From positions 30,998,251-31,062,250 of the forward strand of contig NC_060062.1 of assembly GCF_020283565.1 (NCBI RefSeq): DNA of 64,000 bases. Reading direction: 5' to 3'. A program made the position numbers and the translations under genes. The notes below the pieces were generated by a model. That model was not told the DNA's origin and searched no databases. It saw only the letters and a program-made list of their open reading frames with translations. Positions 11,961-22,422 of the stretch are shown here, one piece after another (the first letter of the stretch is position 1; the number at the start of each line of letters is the position of its first letter). The stretch is from Trifolium pratense. Its lineage: Eukaryota; Streptophyta; Magnoliopsida; Fabales; Fabaceae.

Positions 11961-12692
11961 ATACTTTTTATGAACTAAAATAAATAAATTTTTTACTTAG
12001 GGAGAAAACTTAGGTCAAGTATCATACATCCTTTTAGTTCTGTTCTCCACTTAAAATTTGACACATCAACAATTGTTTACCATACATCATATGTTTCAAC
12101 TTTAAATTATTGATGTGTCAAGTTTTAAATAAAGAACAGAACCAAAATGAAGTATGATACTTGACCTAAGTTTTATGTTTTTATGTATAACAAATAAATG
12201 AGGAATTGTATATTTATTTTATATTAAAATATGTCAACCTTTTTTAAATAAATTTTTATTGAAAGGTTTGGCATAGTAGTGATAGTTCAGGTTTGATAAT
12301 AATTCATTTGCAATACAAAATGAAACAAAATACTTTTTATGAACTAAAATAATAAATTTTTTACTTAGGGAGAAAACTTAGGTCAAGTATCATACATCCT
12401 TTTAGTTCTGTTCTCCACTTAAAATTTGACACATCAACAATTTTTTACCATACATCATATAACTTTAAATTATTGATGTATCAAATTTTAAGTGAAGAAC
12501 AAAACCAAAATGAAGTATGATACTTGACCTAAGTTTTCTGTTTTTATGTATAACAAATAAATGAGGAATTGTATATTTATTTTATATTAAAATATGTCAA
12601 CCTTTTTTAAATAAATTTTTATTGAAAGGTTTGGTATAGTAGTGATAGTTCAGGTTTGATAATAATTCATTTGCAATAAAAAATGAAACAAA
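11961..12692. repeat. Tandem duplication of a 370-bp unit containing a foldback
   Basis: Two units, 11,961-12,329 and 12,330-12,692, start ATACTTTTTATGAACTAAAA and share the whole length at high identity. A third start (atactttttt) follows at 12,700. Each unit carries an internal inverted repeat: CTTAGGTCAAGTATCATACA ... with its complement ATGATACTTGACCTAAG about 150 bases later. The foldback is probably a small TIR element that was duplicated together with its flanks. Confidence 0.8.
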
Positions 12693-12744
12693 ATACTTTT
12701 TTTCTATTATGCAATTTTCAACAAATCAATTCTTGTTTGGAATG

Positions 12745-13976
12745 GAAACAAAATATGGCAACTTAAAGTGCCTGAGAGAGTGAGATATTTTGTGTGGCTT
12801 ATGGAAGTGAGGGTGCGTGGTGGTTTTGCTAAATTATTATATTAAAAGTAGAATGAGATTGAGGCATGCTATGCCTATGTGTGATTTTTGTGGTAGCGTT
12901 GTGGAAACAGATGTGCATGTGCTAAGAGATTGTCCCTTATACACTTTGGTTAAATGTGGTTCATACTTTATAGTAATATGAGAGACAAAAAATTTAGTGG
13001 AAATATGCAGCAGTGGATTAATTTCAATATCAATTCCAATATAGGGTGGAATGGTATGGTTGATTGGAAAGATTTTTGGGATATAGCTTGTCATTGTGTT
13101 TGGAGGTGGAGAAATAAGGAGAAGCGTGATCATAATTTTTATAGACCATCAAATCCGGTTCGGCATGTTTTGAATTTTATTAAAAATTATTATCATGCGG
13201 ATATAATGAGTAAAGTAATTAATGAAGTTACTAGGGATCGAGGTGAGGCTAGTGAGTTGGAAAATCTCCACCCAATATGGTTGGGTCAAATTGAATACGT
13301 TTTTGGTGAAGAATAAATGAGGTTTGTATTATTCAAGATTGATAATTGATATAAGTATGATCAGAGAAAAAATTGTTTTTCTTTACAAGAATGAAAGAAT
13401 TGTTTAGAATGAAAGAATGGTGTGTAGAATGAATTAATTGTCCCTCTCCTTCTCTTGAAGCAGACCCTATTTATAGGCAAAAACCTCCACCTCTTGCTTC
13501 TCAAGTAACCGTCTTGCTTGTAGAGGAATTCATAGATAGTGGGCGGTTTTTTTTTCCTTCTTCTCCAAGCTTCTTCCTTCTTCTCCAAGTTATGGTGGAT
13601 CATGTTTATCATGTGTTTTTCATTTTCACGCTTCTCCTTTAGATGCTCCTTGAGATATTTTAATTGGACTTGAGTGATTTGGGCTTTCTAGGTTGGGCCT
13701 TAACAAATTACACCCTGGTCTATTGGCCGGTACAAATACAAATGGTGCTTGCAAGGAAGGGAAAATTGTTGGTTGTGCTGGTCTCATTCATGGAAGTGAG
13801 GGTGAATGGCTCGGTTGTTTTGCTACATTTTAGAGGGCTTGTAGTGCTTATGTAGCAGAGTTGTGGGGAGTATTAGAAGGTTTGAACCTTGCTCGTAGGT
13901 TGGGCTTTGGAGCTATAGAGTTGTATGTGGACTCTGTTGTGGTGGTGTTGGTGCAAGAGATAGAGAGAGGAAAACA
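12745..13976 (+). mobile_element. LINE 3' fragment (zf-RVT and RNase H region), degenerate, interrupted
   Basis: Frames resembling the 3' end of a plant L1-type LINE ORF2 are present. A degraded start (VPERVRYFVWL) precedes a reverse-transcriptase-associated zinc-binding segment (CDFCGS...VHVLRDCP, about 12,840-12,935). A linker frame follows at 12,954-13,316. An RNase H-like segment (CKEGKIVGCAGLIHGSEGEW, then AYVAELWGVLEGLNLARRLG) lies at about 13,745-13,970. Stops and frame changes separate the pieces and a foreign segment (13,318-13,705) splits them. The endonuclease and RT core are absent, so it is a 5'-truncated dead copy. Confidence 0.7.
13318..13705. mobile_element. Putative solo LTR inserted in the LINE fragment
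   Basis: A 388-bp segment between the two LINE pieces starts TGAGGTTTGTATTATTCAAG and ends GGCCTTAACA, so it has TG..CA ends. On the minus strand it reads TGTTAAGGCCCAACC.. and contains a TATA-like 'cctataaatag' equivalent (plus strand CTATTTATAGG near 13,470). Flanking 5-mers (AATAA / AATTA if shifted by one) are not a clean duplication, so the solo-LTR reading is tentative. Confidence 0.4.
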
Positions 13977-14029
13977 TATTTTATGAGGTTCTTGTTGTTA
14001 TTGGTTTTTCAACTATTCTCCCTCTTTTT

Positions 14030-14168
14030 CTGTCTCTATGTAACTTTCTTTGCCTTTCTTTTCCCCCTCTCTATCCCCATCTCTCTCTTTATCTCGTCCT
14101 TTCTCTCTTTATCTCTCCCCTCTCTCTGCTTATCTTTCTCTCTCACTCTCTCCCCCTCTCTCACCTCT
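14030..14168. repeat. Pyrimidine-rich CT tract
   Basis: A long CT-rich microsatellite-like run (tctctc, ccctct). Its 3' part, together with the sequence just past the Mutator mini-element (14,530-14,560), reappears at about 15,172-15,245 without that element. Confidence 0.7.
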
Positions 14169-14177
14169 TATTTTTTA

Positions 14178-14520
14178 GGCTTAACTACACATTTGGTCCC
14201 TTACGTTTATTTTAGGTTTCAATTTGGTCCCTTACGTTTAAAAAGTATCAATTTGGTCCCTTATGTTTATTTTAGGTTTCAAGTTAGTCCTTTCCGTCAA
14301 TTTTGTCACATGTGGCAGTCAATTTGCACATGTGGACGGACACGTGGCACTTGGACACACTGACACGTGTACTGTTCAAACGGTGTTAGTGACAAAATTG
14401 ACGGAAAGGACCAAATTGAAACCTAAAATAAACGTAAGGGACCAAATTGATACTTTTTAAACGTAAGGGACCAAATTGAAACCTAAAATAAACGTAAGGG
14501 ACCAAATGTGTAGTTAAGCC
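14178..14520. mobile_element. Mutator-type MITE, 343 bp, with perfect 9-bp TSD
   Basis: A nearly perfect foldback begins GGCTTAACTACACATTTGG and ends CCAAATGTGTAGTTAAGCC. Nested 'tttggtcccttacgttta' units sit in each arm and a short loop lies around 14,340-14,390. It is flanked on both sides by TATTTTTTA (14,169-14,177 and 14,521-14,529), a 9-bp duplication typical of Mutator-like transposases. There is no ORF of its own. Confidence 0.9.
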
Positions 14521-14797
14521 TATTTTTTATGCAAATGAAATTTTATTCAATTAGCATGCGGCCTAGCAGATCGCGGAGAAGGCTCTGATACCATCTTAGT
14601 ATTGAGTATTGGGTCTAACTCATCCTTAAAAAACTGACTTGTAGAGTGAGGATTGACTCTACTTTATAAACACATGTTCAGTGGTATTAGAGTCTCTCCC
14701 TGATCCGTTGGACCACTTGCTATCAGGTTTCCGCTACTGGGCCACCTACCATTTATATCCACGCACCAAGCCCAATAGTGTTTAGCGTGATGAGGTG

Positions 14798-15168
14798 TGT
14801 TAAGAAGTCCGATGTCGGTTGTGAGATGGTATGAGTATGTGTTTATAAGTAAGAGGCAGTTCTCACCTTAAAAGTCGGTTTTGTAAGGATGAGTTAGACC
14901 CAATATTCAATCCTAAGATGATATTAGAGCCTATCCACGATTCATTGGGCCACTTCTTCAGGCTGTCTGTAATTAGGTTTCTGATCGGGCCCTCCACCAC
15001 TTATATTCACGCAACAAGCCCAACAATGATGAGCGCGAGGGGGTGTGTTAAATAAGTCTCACATCGCTTGCGAGATGACTTAGATAAGTGTTTATAAATC
15101 AGAGGCAATCCTCACTTTACAAGCCGATTTCGTAAGGATGAGTTAGACCCAAAAACTCAATTCTAAGA
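14798..15168. mobile_element. TRIM (terminal-repeat retrotransposon in miniature)
   Basis: Two direct repeats of about 120 bp, 14,798-14,917 and 15,046-15,168, begin TGTTAA and share 'gagatg', 'gtgtttataa', 'gaggca', 'AAGGATGAGTTAGACCCAA' and a CTAAGA end. Between them lies about 128 bp that starts TGATATTAGAGCC, a diverged form of the initiator-tRNA primer-binding site. There is no coding capacity. A further degenerate piece of the same family occupies about 14,575-14,797 (CTCTGATACCATCTTA..). Confidence 0.65.
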
Positions 15169-15362
15169 TCTCCCCTCTCTTTGCTTCTCTTTCTCTCCAC
15201 TCTCTCATCTCTTATTTTTTTATGCAAATGAAATTTCAGTCAATTAGCTCCTCATTTTACAAATTTTGTTCAATTACTTTTATGTGATGTGACACCATGT
15301 TGGCAGCTCCTCATTAATTGACGTTTTACGATTTCAGTAAAATATTTGCCTATTTTTAAATT

Positions 15363-17397
15363 GGGTATTGCTACAAGACACCCATGAAGGTGTTTGTTAG
15401 CATCAAACACCCATAGTAAAAGACAAAAATTCAAAGTAAAAGTTAATAGGTGTATTTTAGCATGAAACACCCATAGTAAAAGACAAAAAAACTGATTTTC
15501 CCACCTATACAATCTTTTTCTCATTTTCCCACCTATACAAAAATCTCTTGCAATTTTTTTACTAATCATCTATTTTCATTTTATATAGCTAGAGATCCAA
15601 GATTAGACAAGTTTAATTACAAATTGTTCACATCATAACATTACTATCATAGATAGACTCTCATACAAAATTACTTGCAGCATAACATTACTATCATAAA
15701 TACATAATCCTACATAAAATCTCCTATCAACAAAAAAATCATAGTGCCTAACATTGCTATTACAAAATAGACAGCAGCACAACTACTTCAAGAAGTCTAT
15801 TTCCAACCCTTTACGATCCTATCAAAGCAACAAAAAGAAGAAAAACAAAGTTAATACTAGTATTCAATAAATTTAGATTTTGGGATCAATGAACTTTATC
15901 GTCTCCATCGGAATGGAAGATATTTTGATGGGAGGCTAAAATAATTTGAGAACATCAGAAGCATCATTTTCTTTACCAATACTACTTTGGGATTGAATAA
16001 AATTTCGAATATCTTTATCTACAAATGGTAGACTACCTGTATCTATTCCTTTCTCTAACTCAAGCACTCTCGTTATAAGACTTATAGCGCAACCAGCTTT
16101 CGACAACAACAGAATACGACTTTGATCAGCAATTGGGATATTACGATAAGCAGGAAGAAATTGAACCTCTTTGTCATCCAATAAATCATGATTGTGATAA
16201 TTGTTGAAATATGTAATCACCCATTTTTCCTCAAAATCAATTGTTCTCTTAGCAACTAACATCTTTGCCATACAATTACATTTTGATGATTTTCGTTTCC
16301 TTTTACTTTCCACTTCATTAATTTTGCGTTGTTTAACAATACAACCACGATGACAAACAAATTCCCTTTTATAAACACCCATTGGATTATGCTCAGACTC
16401 GTGTATACAAGATCGATAAACGTGATCACGTCTAATCGAAAATCCATGTTTTCGTGCAAATAAAGAATAAAAAACATAAGCATCATCATCACTATTAAAT
16501 ATTTGTCCTTCAAAAGGAACCAACTCATCAATGTTATGGACTTGTGGAAAGAGTTCATATTGTGGTTCATGAAATGGTAAAGAACTTACATGTTCATCTG
16601 CATATATAGAAGTATAATCTTTAAGAGCTTCCAAGTGCCAATCACTAGCATCATTATTTTCTTCAGATGTCATGTTAACCTAGTTTTGTTAAAGAGAATA
16701 AATTTTACCATTTGATGAATAAAACCCAAAATACATGATTTGAAAAGAAAAATATTATACCTTTTGATGAAAGTCACTCCGACGTACCGATCTCCGCAAT
16801 GATGAAAGTCACTCCGGCGTACCTGCTTCTGCGTTTCCTTCACTGTTGTTTACTGCTTAAGCTTTGAACAGTGATATTTTCTTTAATTATCTCAATCAGA
16901 GAGGTAGAGAGGTGTGGGTTGATGGTGGCTTATAGGAGGCTATTTTTCTTCTGCGTTTCCTTTTTTTTCTTCTTCTTCTTTCAACTCACACAAGCTTTGA
17001 TCCTGGTCTGGTCGTTAGAGAGGTGTGGGTTGATGGTCGCTTACTGCCACCGGTAACGGCGACGCTCTTGAGATGAAAGGAAACGCAGGTTACCAACGGC
17101 GGCGATGATGAAAGGGAACGGAAACGCCGGCGATGATGAAGGGGAACGGAAACGCCGGCGGCGCTCTTGTTTACACACGGAAAAGGAAAGGTTTTTAGGT
17201 TGTGGGTTGTTTTGATTTATTTTTTAAAATTTAATAAATGAAATAATGAGAAGCACAACCATTCTATTCTTTCCCGCAAAAAAAAGTCAAGTAGCGGCAA
17301 TAAAAAACAATTCTTACTTTTACTTTAATTTTTTTGTCTTTTACTATGGGTATTTGATGCTAACAAACACCTTTATGGGTGTCTCGTAGCAATACCC
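15363..17397 (-). mobile_element. Mutator-like element (2.0 kb) enclosing a FAR1-domain gene
   Basis: Terminal inverted repeats of about 65-70 bp are visible. The left end is GGGTATTGCTACAAGACACC and continues 'catgaaggtgtttgttagcatcaaacacccatagtaaaagac'; the right end is the complement, finishing GGTGTCTCGTAGCAATACCC. Exact 9-bp duplications TTTTAAATT flank it at 15,354-15,362 and 17,398-17,406. The left TIR is followed by a second subterminal copy of 'gaaacacccatagtaaaagacaaaa'. The only gene inside is the FAR1-domain ORF. The region 16,680-17,330 is the gene's upstream part and contains short G/C-rich repeats (GGGAACGGAAACGCCGGCG). No MULE transposase core is present. Confidence 0.85.
15936..16673 (-). 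CDS. FAR1-related protein, DNA-binding domain only
   Basis: This 245-residue protein contains one FAR1 DNA-binding domain (about residues 50-165; start PFEGQIFNSDDDAYVFYSLF). Zinc-ligand residues of the WRKY-GCM1 type can be seen: cysteines in EFVCHRGC and CNCMAKM and the histidines in NNYHNHDL. A basic KRKRKSSK segment may help nuclear localisation. FAR1/FHY3 factors are domesticated Mutator transposases that normally continue into a MULE transposase core and a SWIM zinc finger; here the frame stops right after the linker (DASDVLKLF). The ATG at 16,673 is the first in frame and gives a complete domain. The gene lies wholly inside a TIR/TSD-bounded element, so it may be transposon cargo rather than a host gene. 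Expression is unknown. Confidence 0.8.
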   Translation of the reverse strand: MTSEENNDASDWHLEALKDYTSIYADEHVSSLPFHEPQYELFPQVHNIDELVPFEGQIFNSDDDAYVFYSLFARKHGFSIRRDHVYRSCIHESEHNPMGVYKREFVCHRGCIVKQRKINEVESKRKRKSSKCNCMAKMLVAKRTIDFEEKWVITYFNNYHNHDLLDDKEVQFLPAYRNIPIADQSRILLLSKAGCAISLITRVLELEKGIDTGSLPFVDKDIRNFIQSQSSIGKENDASDVLKLF

Positions 17398-17539
17398 TTT
17401 TAAATTTCATAAGGATATTCGAAGAATTTAAAAATTTCAAGGAATAATATTAGGCTGGCCGACACACGTGACTTGATTTGGCCGTTATCAAACACAACAG
17501 TCTTCCACTTCCACTTGAGCTCTGTTTCTCTACATCAAC

Positions 17540-20500
17540 ATGTCGAAGGTAGTTTGCGTCACCGGCGGCAGCGGATGCATCGGTTCATGGCTCGTCCATC
17601 TCCTTCTCCTCCGCGGCTACACCGTTCAAGCCACCGTCCAAAATCTCAGTAACCTTTTTCACTCACTCTTCCAACTTCACAATTCACACATAACACAATC
17701 TCTTCTTCAAAATTCCAACTCATTTCCCTTTTTGTTTCTCTCTCAATATTAACAGATGATGAGAACGAAACGAAGCATCTAGAAGCTCTGGAAGGAGCAC
17801 AAACTAATCTCCGTCTCTTCCAGATCGATCTTCTCAACTACGACACAATCCTCGCCGCCGTCCACGGTTGCGTCGGAGTTTTCCACCTCGCTTCACCTTG
17901 CATTGTAGACAAAGTTCATGATCCTCAGGTTTTTTTTTGTCTGTTTAAAAAATTAGACTTTTTTGTCCACAAATCCTAGCTCAACCGGCAAATATTCCAA
18001 AATTACTAATTGGAAGTCATGACTAGGGTTCGAACACTGGCTCCTCCACTCCTCCACTTTGTGTATGAGAGTTTTTAATGACTTGTCATTTTGTTTATCT
18101 ACCAAAAAAAAAATTAGACTTTTACTGGTTTTGTGGAACCCCATTTTGGTTTTGATTTTGAAGCTATTGGGTTTGTTTTTGTAGAAGGAGCTTTTGGATC
18201 CTGCAATTAAAGGGACTTTGAATGTGCTTACTGCAGCGAAGGAAGTAGGGGTGAAGCGTGTGGTTGTTACTTCGTCTATCTCGGCAATTACGCCTAGTCC
18301 TGATTGGCCTTCTAATGTTGTTAAAAGAGAGGATTGTTGGACTGATGTTGAATATTGCAAGAAAAAAGAGGTTTGTTCACCATTTTTGTTCTTTTTGTTT
18401 TGTTTTTTTTATGTTTATCGTGGGAGCAAGACGGGCATTGTGCGCCTAGTCATTAATTAATGAATGCTACCTGGTTGATCCTGTCAGTAGTCATATGCTT
18501 GTCTCAAAGATTAAGCCATGCATGTGGGATACCACCATTTAAGTTTATATGTTTAGTAAGGGAGTGATCCTCTCAAAGAAATGTAGGATTTTACATTTTT
18601 ACTAACGTTTTAGTTTTAGGAGTATATATGAGACATGTTTCTAAAACTAGTGACATAATTAGACTTTTATACATTGAAAACTTTAGTAATTGAAAATGGA
18701 TTCCCTGCAGTTGGGATATTTCTGCATTCACGCAGTTAGTAAGTACATTGGCGATTGTTGGATTTAGATCAAACAGTTTGTTCAATATGCATATTTTGTT
18801 TATTTTTAAAATCTAAAATACCTGAGTTAGAAATTTGGACTGGCATCCAACGGTCACTGATGAGCTAACTGCATGAGTTTAGGATATCCAGACAGTGTAG
18901 AATCTTGATCGTAGTTGATATATCTAGAATCTTGAAAACTCTCATTAATTAAGTGAATTTTTTAAAAAAATGTGACAGAATTAAAACCTACTATGTATCA
19001 CATTTCATGAATGAAGCTACTCTCCCCTCCTTTGCATATGGGGTTTTCTGAAGTGTCGAAGCATCTATTATTGTGATCTTATTTAAGATAATGACATGAT
19101 TGTTGAGGCATCTCTGTGGACGGACCTAGGCAAGAGGTGCCACCAAATCACATTAGTTCTTGTGTGTTCATATTGCTTCATTTGTGGTGTGTGTGTTCCT
19201 TCTAGGATCTTAGGTAGGTGCAAACTTCCCCGAATACTAATTCTATTTGTATTGTGACACTGTTTTTGGCCTTTTTGAAATGGTGTGTAACAGTTGTGGT
19301 ATCCGTTGTCCAAAACATTGGCTGAGAAAGCTGCATGGGATTTTTCCAAAGAAAATGGTTTGGATGTTGTTGTGGTGAATCCTGGTACTGTGATGGGTCC
19401 TGTTATTCCACCAAGACTTAATGCAAGCATGCTCATGCTTGTGAGACTTCTTGAAGGTAACATAGAATCTATTGTGATAAGCATCTCAAGAAAATTAAAA
19501 TAAAAACAATATCAAAAGAATCTTGAAATAAGTATGAATTATATACATATAAGTTGAAAAGTGAAAACACTTCATTCATATCAATTGTTTTTTTAGCTTC
19601 TCTTGTTTAGTGTTTTCCATGTATTTTTAAACGTATAGAGATTTTCTCGTGATTAAAGAATCTTAAACTTATTTAAATCAAGAAACTTGTATATGGGAGT
19701 TTTTTAGCAGGTTACTAAGAATTGTGATTTTTCTGTATTCTGCTGAAGGCTGCACTGAAACATTTGAAGACTATTTTATGGGATTGGTCCACTTCAAAGA
19801 TGTAGCATTGGCACATATTTTGGTGTATGAGAACAAAGAAGCATCTGGTAGACATTTGTGTGTTGAAACTATCTCTCACTATGGTGATTTTGTGGCAAAA
19901 GTTGCTGAACTTTATCCAGAATATAATGTTCCTAAGTAAGTAAGCCGCATACTTGCAATTAATGAGTGATAGTAGTGGTAATTGGTTCTTGAATGAATTA
20001 TTGAAGAGGTTTCTAATTTTTAGTTTCATTCATGCACCAACTAATCAACCTTGTATGGCATTACTATCAGGTTATTGTTCGAGTAAATAGTCATTTGCAT
20101 CCTGAAATATGTGAGGCGTTGTCACAATAGCTCCTGAATGTATCAAAGTTACATAAACATGAAGCTACTAGATTTGATCTAGTGGTGAGGGATTTAAGTA
20201 GTATGCATGAGGTCATGGAAAAACATACATAAATGCATATTTCGATAGCTTGTTTGGTCCTCAATTGTGTTTTTCATTAGTTAGTTTGGTCCCAGGATGT
20301 GTATTCTATTAGTCAATTTGGTCCTTAAAATTACCAACAAAAGACACATAGGGATGTTTTTGTAATTCTATACATTCAAGGGCTATAGTGACAATGTCTC
20401 ACATTTAAGTATTAAAATGATCGTTTACTTGTTGTTTCTTATGTAAGTTATAAATTTTACTCTATAGTCTAAATGGTTATTGTCGCAATGGAATTTGCAA

Positions 20501-20745
20501 GTTAGAGTAGGATTTGAAGCTGCACATTTCTTTTTTTTTACTCACCTGTGATATGTAATCAAAAATTTGCTCATATTGTGTATCATTTTTCTTTTTATAG
20601 GATGCAGCGAGATACGCAACCTGGATTGTTGAGAGCGAATGATGGATCAAAAAAGCTCATAGATTTGGGTTTGGAATTCATTTCAATGGAGCAAATTATC
20701 AAGGATGCTGTAGAGAGTTTGAAGAATAAAGGATCCATTTCTTGA
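17540..20745 (+). CDS. Cinnamoyl-CoA reductase-like NAD(P)-dependent reductase, complete, six exons
   Basis: Predicted 320-residue extended short-chain dehydrogenase, resembling from memory Arabidopsis At2g33590 (CRL1). Exons: 17,540-17,648; 17,756-17,928; 18,185-18,370; 19,294-19,456; 19,749-19,935; 20,601-20,745; all GT..AG with matching phases. The Rossmann nucleotide motif is [13 protein letters not shown] near the N-terminus. Catalytic serine and the YxxxK pair are in TSSIS and WYPLSK. The NWYCY signature of true lignin cinnamoyl-CoA reductases is absent, so a role on another aldehyde, ketone or CoA-ester substrate is likely; the substrate cannot be read from sequence. Expected location is the cytosol because no signal peptide is present. 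Intron 2 carries a SINE, intron 3 an 18S rDNA scrap and intron 5 a foldback element. Confidence 0.93.
17963..18107 (+). mobile_element. tRNA-derived SINE in intron 2 of the reductase gene
   Basis: A box-A-like TAGCTCAACCGGCA and box-B-like GGTTCGAACAC are spaced as in Pol III promoters, and the 3' end runs into an A-rich tail. It is bounded by a 16-bp direct duplication AAAAAATTAGACTTTT at 17,947-17,962 and 18,108-18,123, the mark of LINE-type target-primed insertion. Same strand as the host gene. Confidence 0.85.
18468..18526 (+). other. 18S rRNA 5'-end fragment inside intron 3
   Basis: Fifty-nine bases starting TACCTGGTTGATCCTG match the extreme 5' end of eukaryotic 18S rRNA (from memory) with one change (GTCAG for GCCAG), through ATTAAGCCATGCATGTG. 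The match then stops abruptly. It is far too short to be a functional rRNA gene and lies in a protein-gene intron in the sense direction. Confidence 0.85.
20093..20428. mobile_element. Foldback (MITE-like) element in intron 5 of the reductase gene
   Basis: The left arm GTAAATAGTCATTTGCATCC ... GTGAGGCGTTGTCACAATAG pairs imperfectly over about 70 bases with the right arm, which ends ATGATCGTTTAC and contains CTATAGTGACAATGTCTCAC. The middle holds 'tttggtcc' phrases like those of Mutator-type MITEs. A target duplication was not clear. Confidence 0.6.
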
Positions 20746-21242
20746 ATGATGTTACTGTTAAGTGGAACCCTAGTTAGTATAGACTAAATAATATATATAG
20801 GTGATGGGTCAGAGAATGAGTACGTATGCCATGAGTTGAGTCTGTATAATCTGTTTTCTCAATTCTTAATATGCTAAATTGCTAATGTTTCTAACTTCAA
20901 TATTTATCAGTCATTATGTTATCATCAAATCATGTGCATTTTCCACATTTTCATGAACATATACTAATAATGCCCATTATAGTCTCTCAATTTGACTTAA
21001 ACTTAGAATCACAACCCATTGAAAATTAATAGAATCAAAAGGGTTAATAGAAGTGGTTCTTCATTAGGTGGTAATCAAGGCAGAGAGGAAAGGATAATGG
21101 ATATGGTGCAGGTCTACATCATATCCTCCATCTGTGGTTATACTAATGGAGTTAATCTAGGCGATTCGCATATTGGTGGTAGGGACTGTCCTCCGATTGG
21201 ATACGACAGTGGTTATGGTGAGTGACTGAGGTAGGAATTAAG
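20746..21242. other. Intergenic, 3' flank of the reductase gene
   Basis: AT-rich. A 68-codon plus-strand frame at 21,019-21,225 lacks any family signature and has no supporting context, so it is not called. Confidence 0.5.
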
Positions 21243-21545
21243 TTTTTTTTTTTTTTTGGGTACATTGGCAAAGAAATGAAAAAGGAAAACAAACAGGAAG
21301 ACAAAAAAGAAAAAAACTAATCTCTAAGGTGAATCACCCTTAGAGCATCAGATAAAGAGAACATCATATAAGAGAAGGTTTTGTAGCTCCTCCAACAGGG
21401 AATACCGATATGGTATGTTTAGAGTCATTTGCCAAATCTAGTTTAGCAAGAAAGTTACCGCTAAAATTTCATTTTCGAAAAGAATGAGCTGAGTAACATC
21501 CCAATTCAGCCTAAACATATGTTGGATATTAGCTATAACAACCAA
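21243..21545 (-). mobile_element. LINE 3' tail (RNase H end, UTR, poly-A), truncated
   Basis: Read on the minus strand, a degraded RNase H C-terminus (RLNWDVTQLI, followed after frame change by FLAKLDLANDSKHTI) leads into a UTR-like stretch. It ends TTTGCCAATGTACCC followed by a poly-A tail of 15 residues (poly-T on the plus strand, 21,243-21,257). This is the usual shape of a 5'-truncated LINE insertion. A target duplication was not identified. Confidence 0.5.
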
Positions 21546-22422
21546 TGTAGTCAGGATTGAGATTCTAGGTAGGATCGACAGGTTGGTGAAGGATGTAAGC
21601 AAGCACGGGGTCGTAACACGATTCGTGAGATCTCGCTCAAAGGCAAAATTGTAATACAACACATACAAACACACACACACAAGCTAAAAACTTTCTGTCA
21701 ATTCGTGTTAAGTGTAATATTAGCGGTCAATACGATTTCTAACTTTGTTACACACTCACAATTTGATTCTATAAGATTATGAACATTTCGATTTTGTCTG
21801 GCTCTGTAGAATATTAATATGTTTTTCAAATGTCTGGTATTAAATATTGTGGATGGTTAACGCGACTTCAATCAAATTCATACTCAACGTGTACAACTTC
21901 CTTTGTTGAATTGGAAATTTCTCCTTCAATACTCCAAATGCACATTTGATCGACATTCTTGATGAATGTCGATGGTTGAATAGTTTAAGAGGGTTTTAAA
22001 ATGACTTACCAAACATTAGTTAGTCGTGATTGACGCTGACTCAGTAGGGAGGACTACGTTTCAATTTTCTTGAACTGTGATTGGAAATGAGCTGAAACCA
22101 CTTGATACTAGAACTAACTTTCGAATCAGATTAGATGATTTAGTAGACCGGATACTAATTGTGAAAAAATAAAGTGACTTTCAAAATATTTAAAAGGAGC
22201 TTGAAGAGATGTGTTTAAAGAAAATCCTATAACACCTGAATAATATTTTCCTATAAAAAAATAATGTGTTCATATGAGTATGACGCAACATTTTTGAAAT
22301 GATTTATAAACTATGTTCAGCTTATTTTTATAAACTCTATTGAAAAATTTATCAAAATAGCTTATAGCTTATCGATTATTAAAAAAAAAAAAAAAACAAA
22401 GTTAAGGAGAAGAACAGTGGAA
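21546..22422. other. Intergenic, 5' flank of the FLX-like gene
   Basis: AT-rich, with a short (AC)n tract near 21,665 and a 16-17 A run just before the FLX-like start (about 22,380-22,397). No clear TATA box or repeat ends were identified. Confidence 0.4.

Noticed and set aside
12954..13316. 120-codon frame that could pass for a small plant gene
   Set aside because: It continues the zinc-binding segment and precedes the RNase H segment of a degenerate LINE; part of that element.
18468..18526. rRNA gene
   Set aside because: Only 59 bases of 18S are present, inside a spliced protein gene; not a functional locus.
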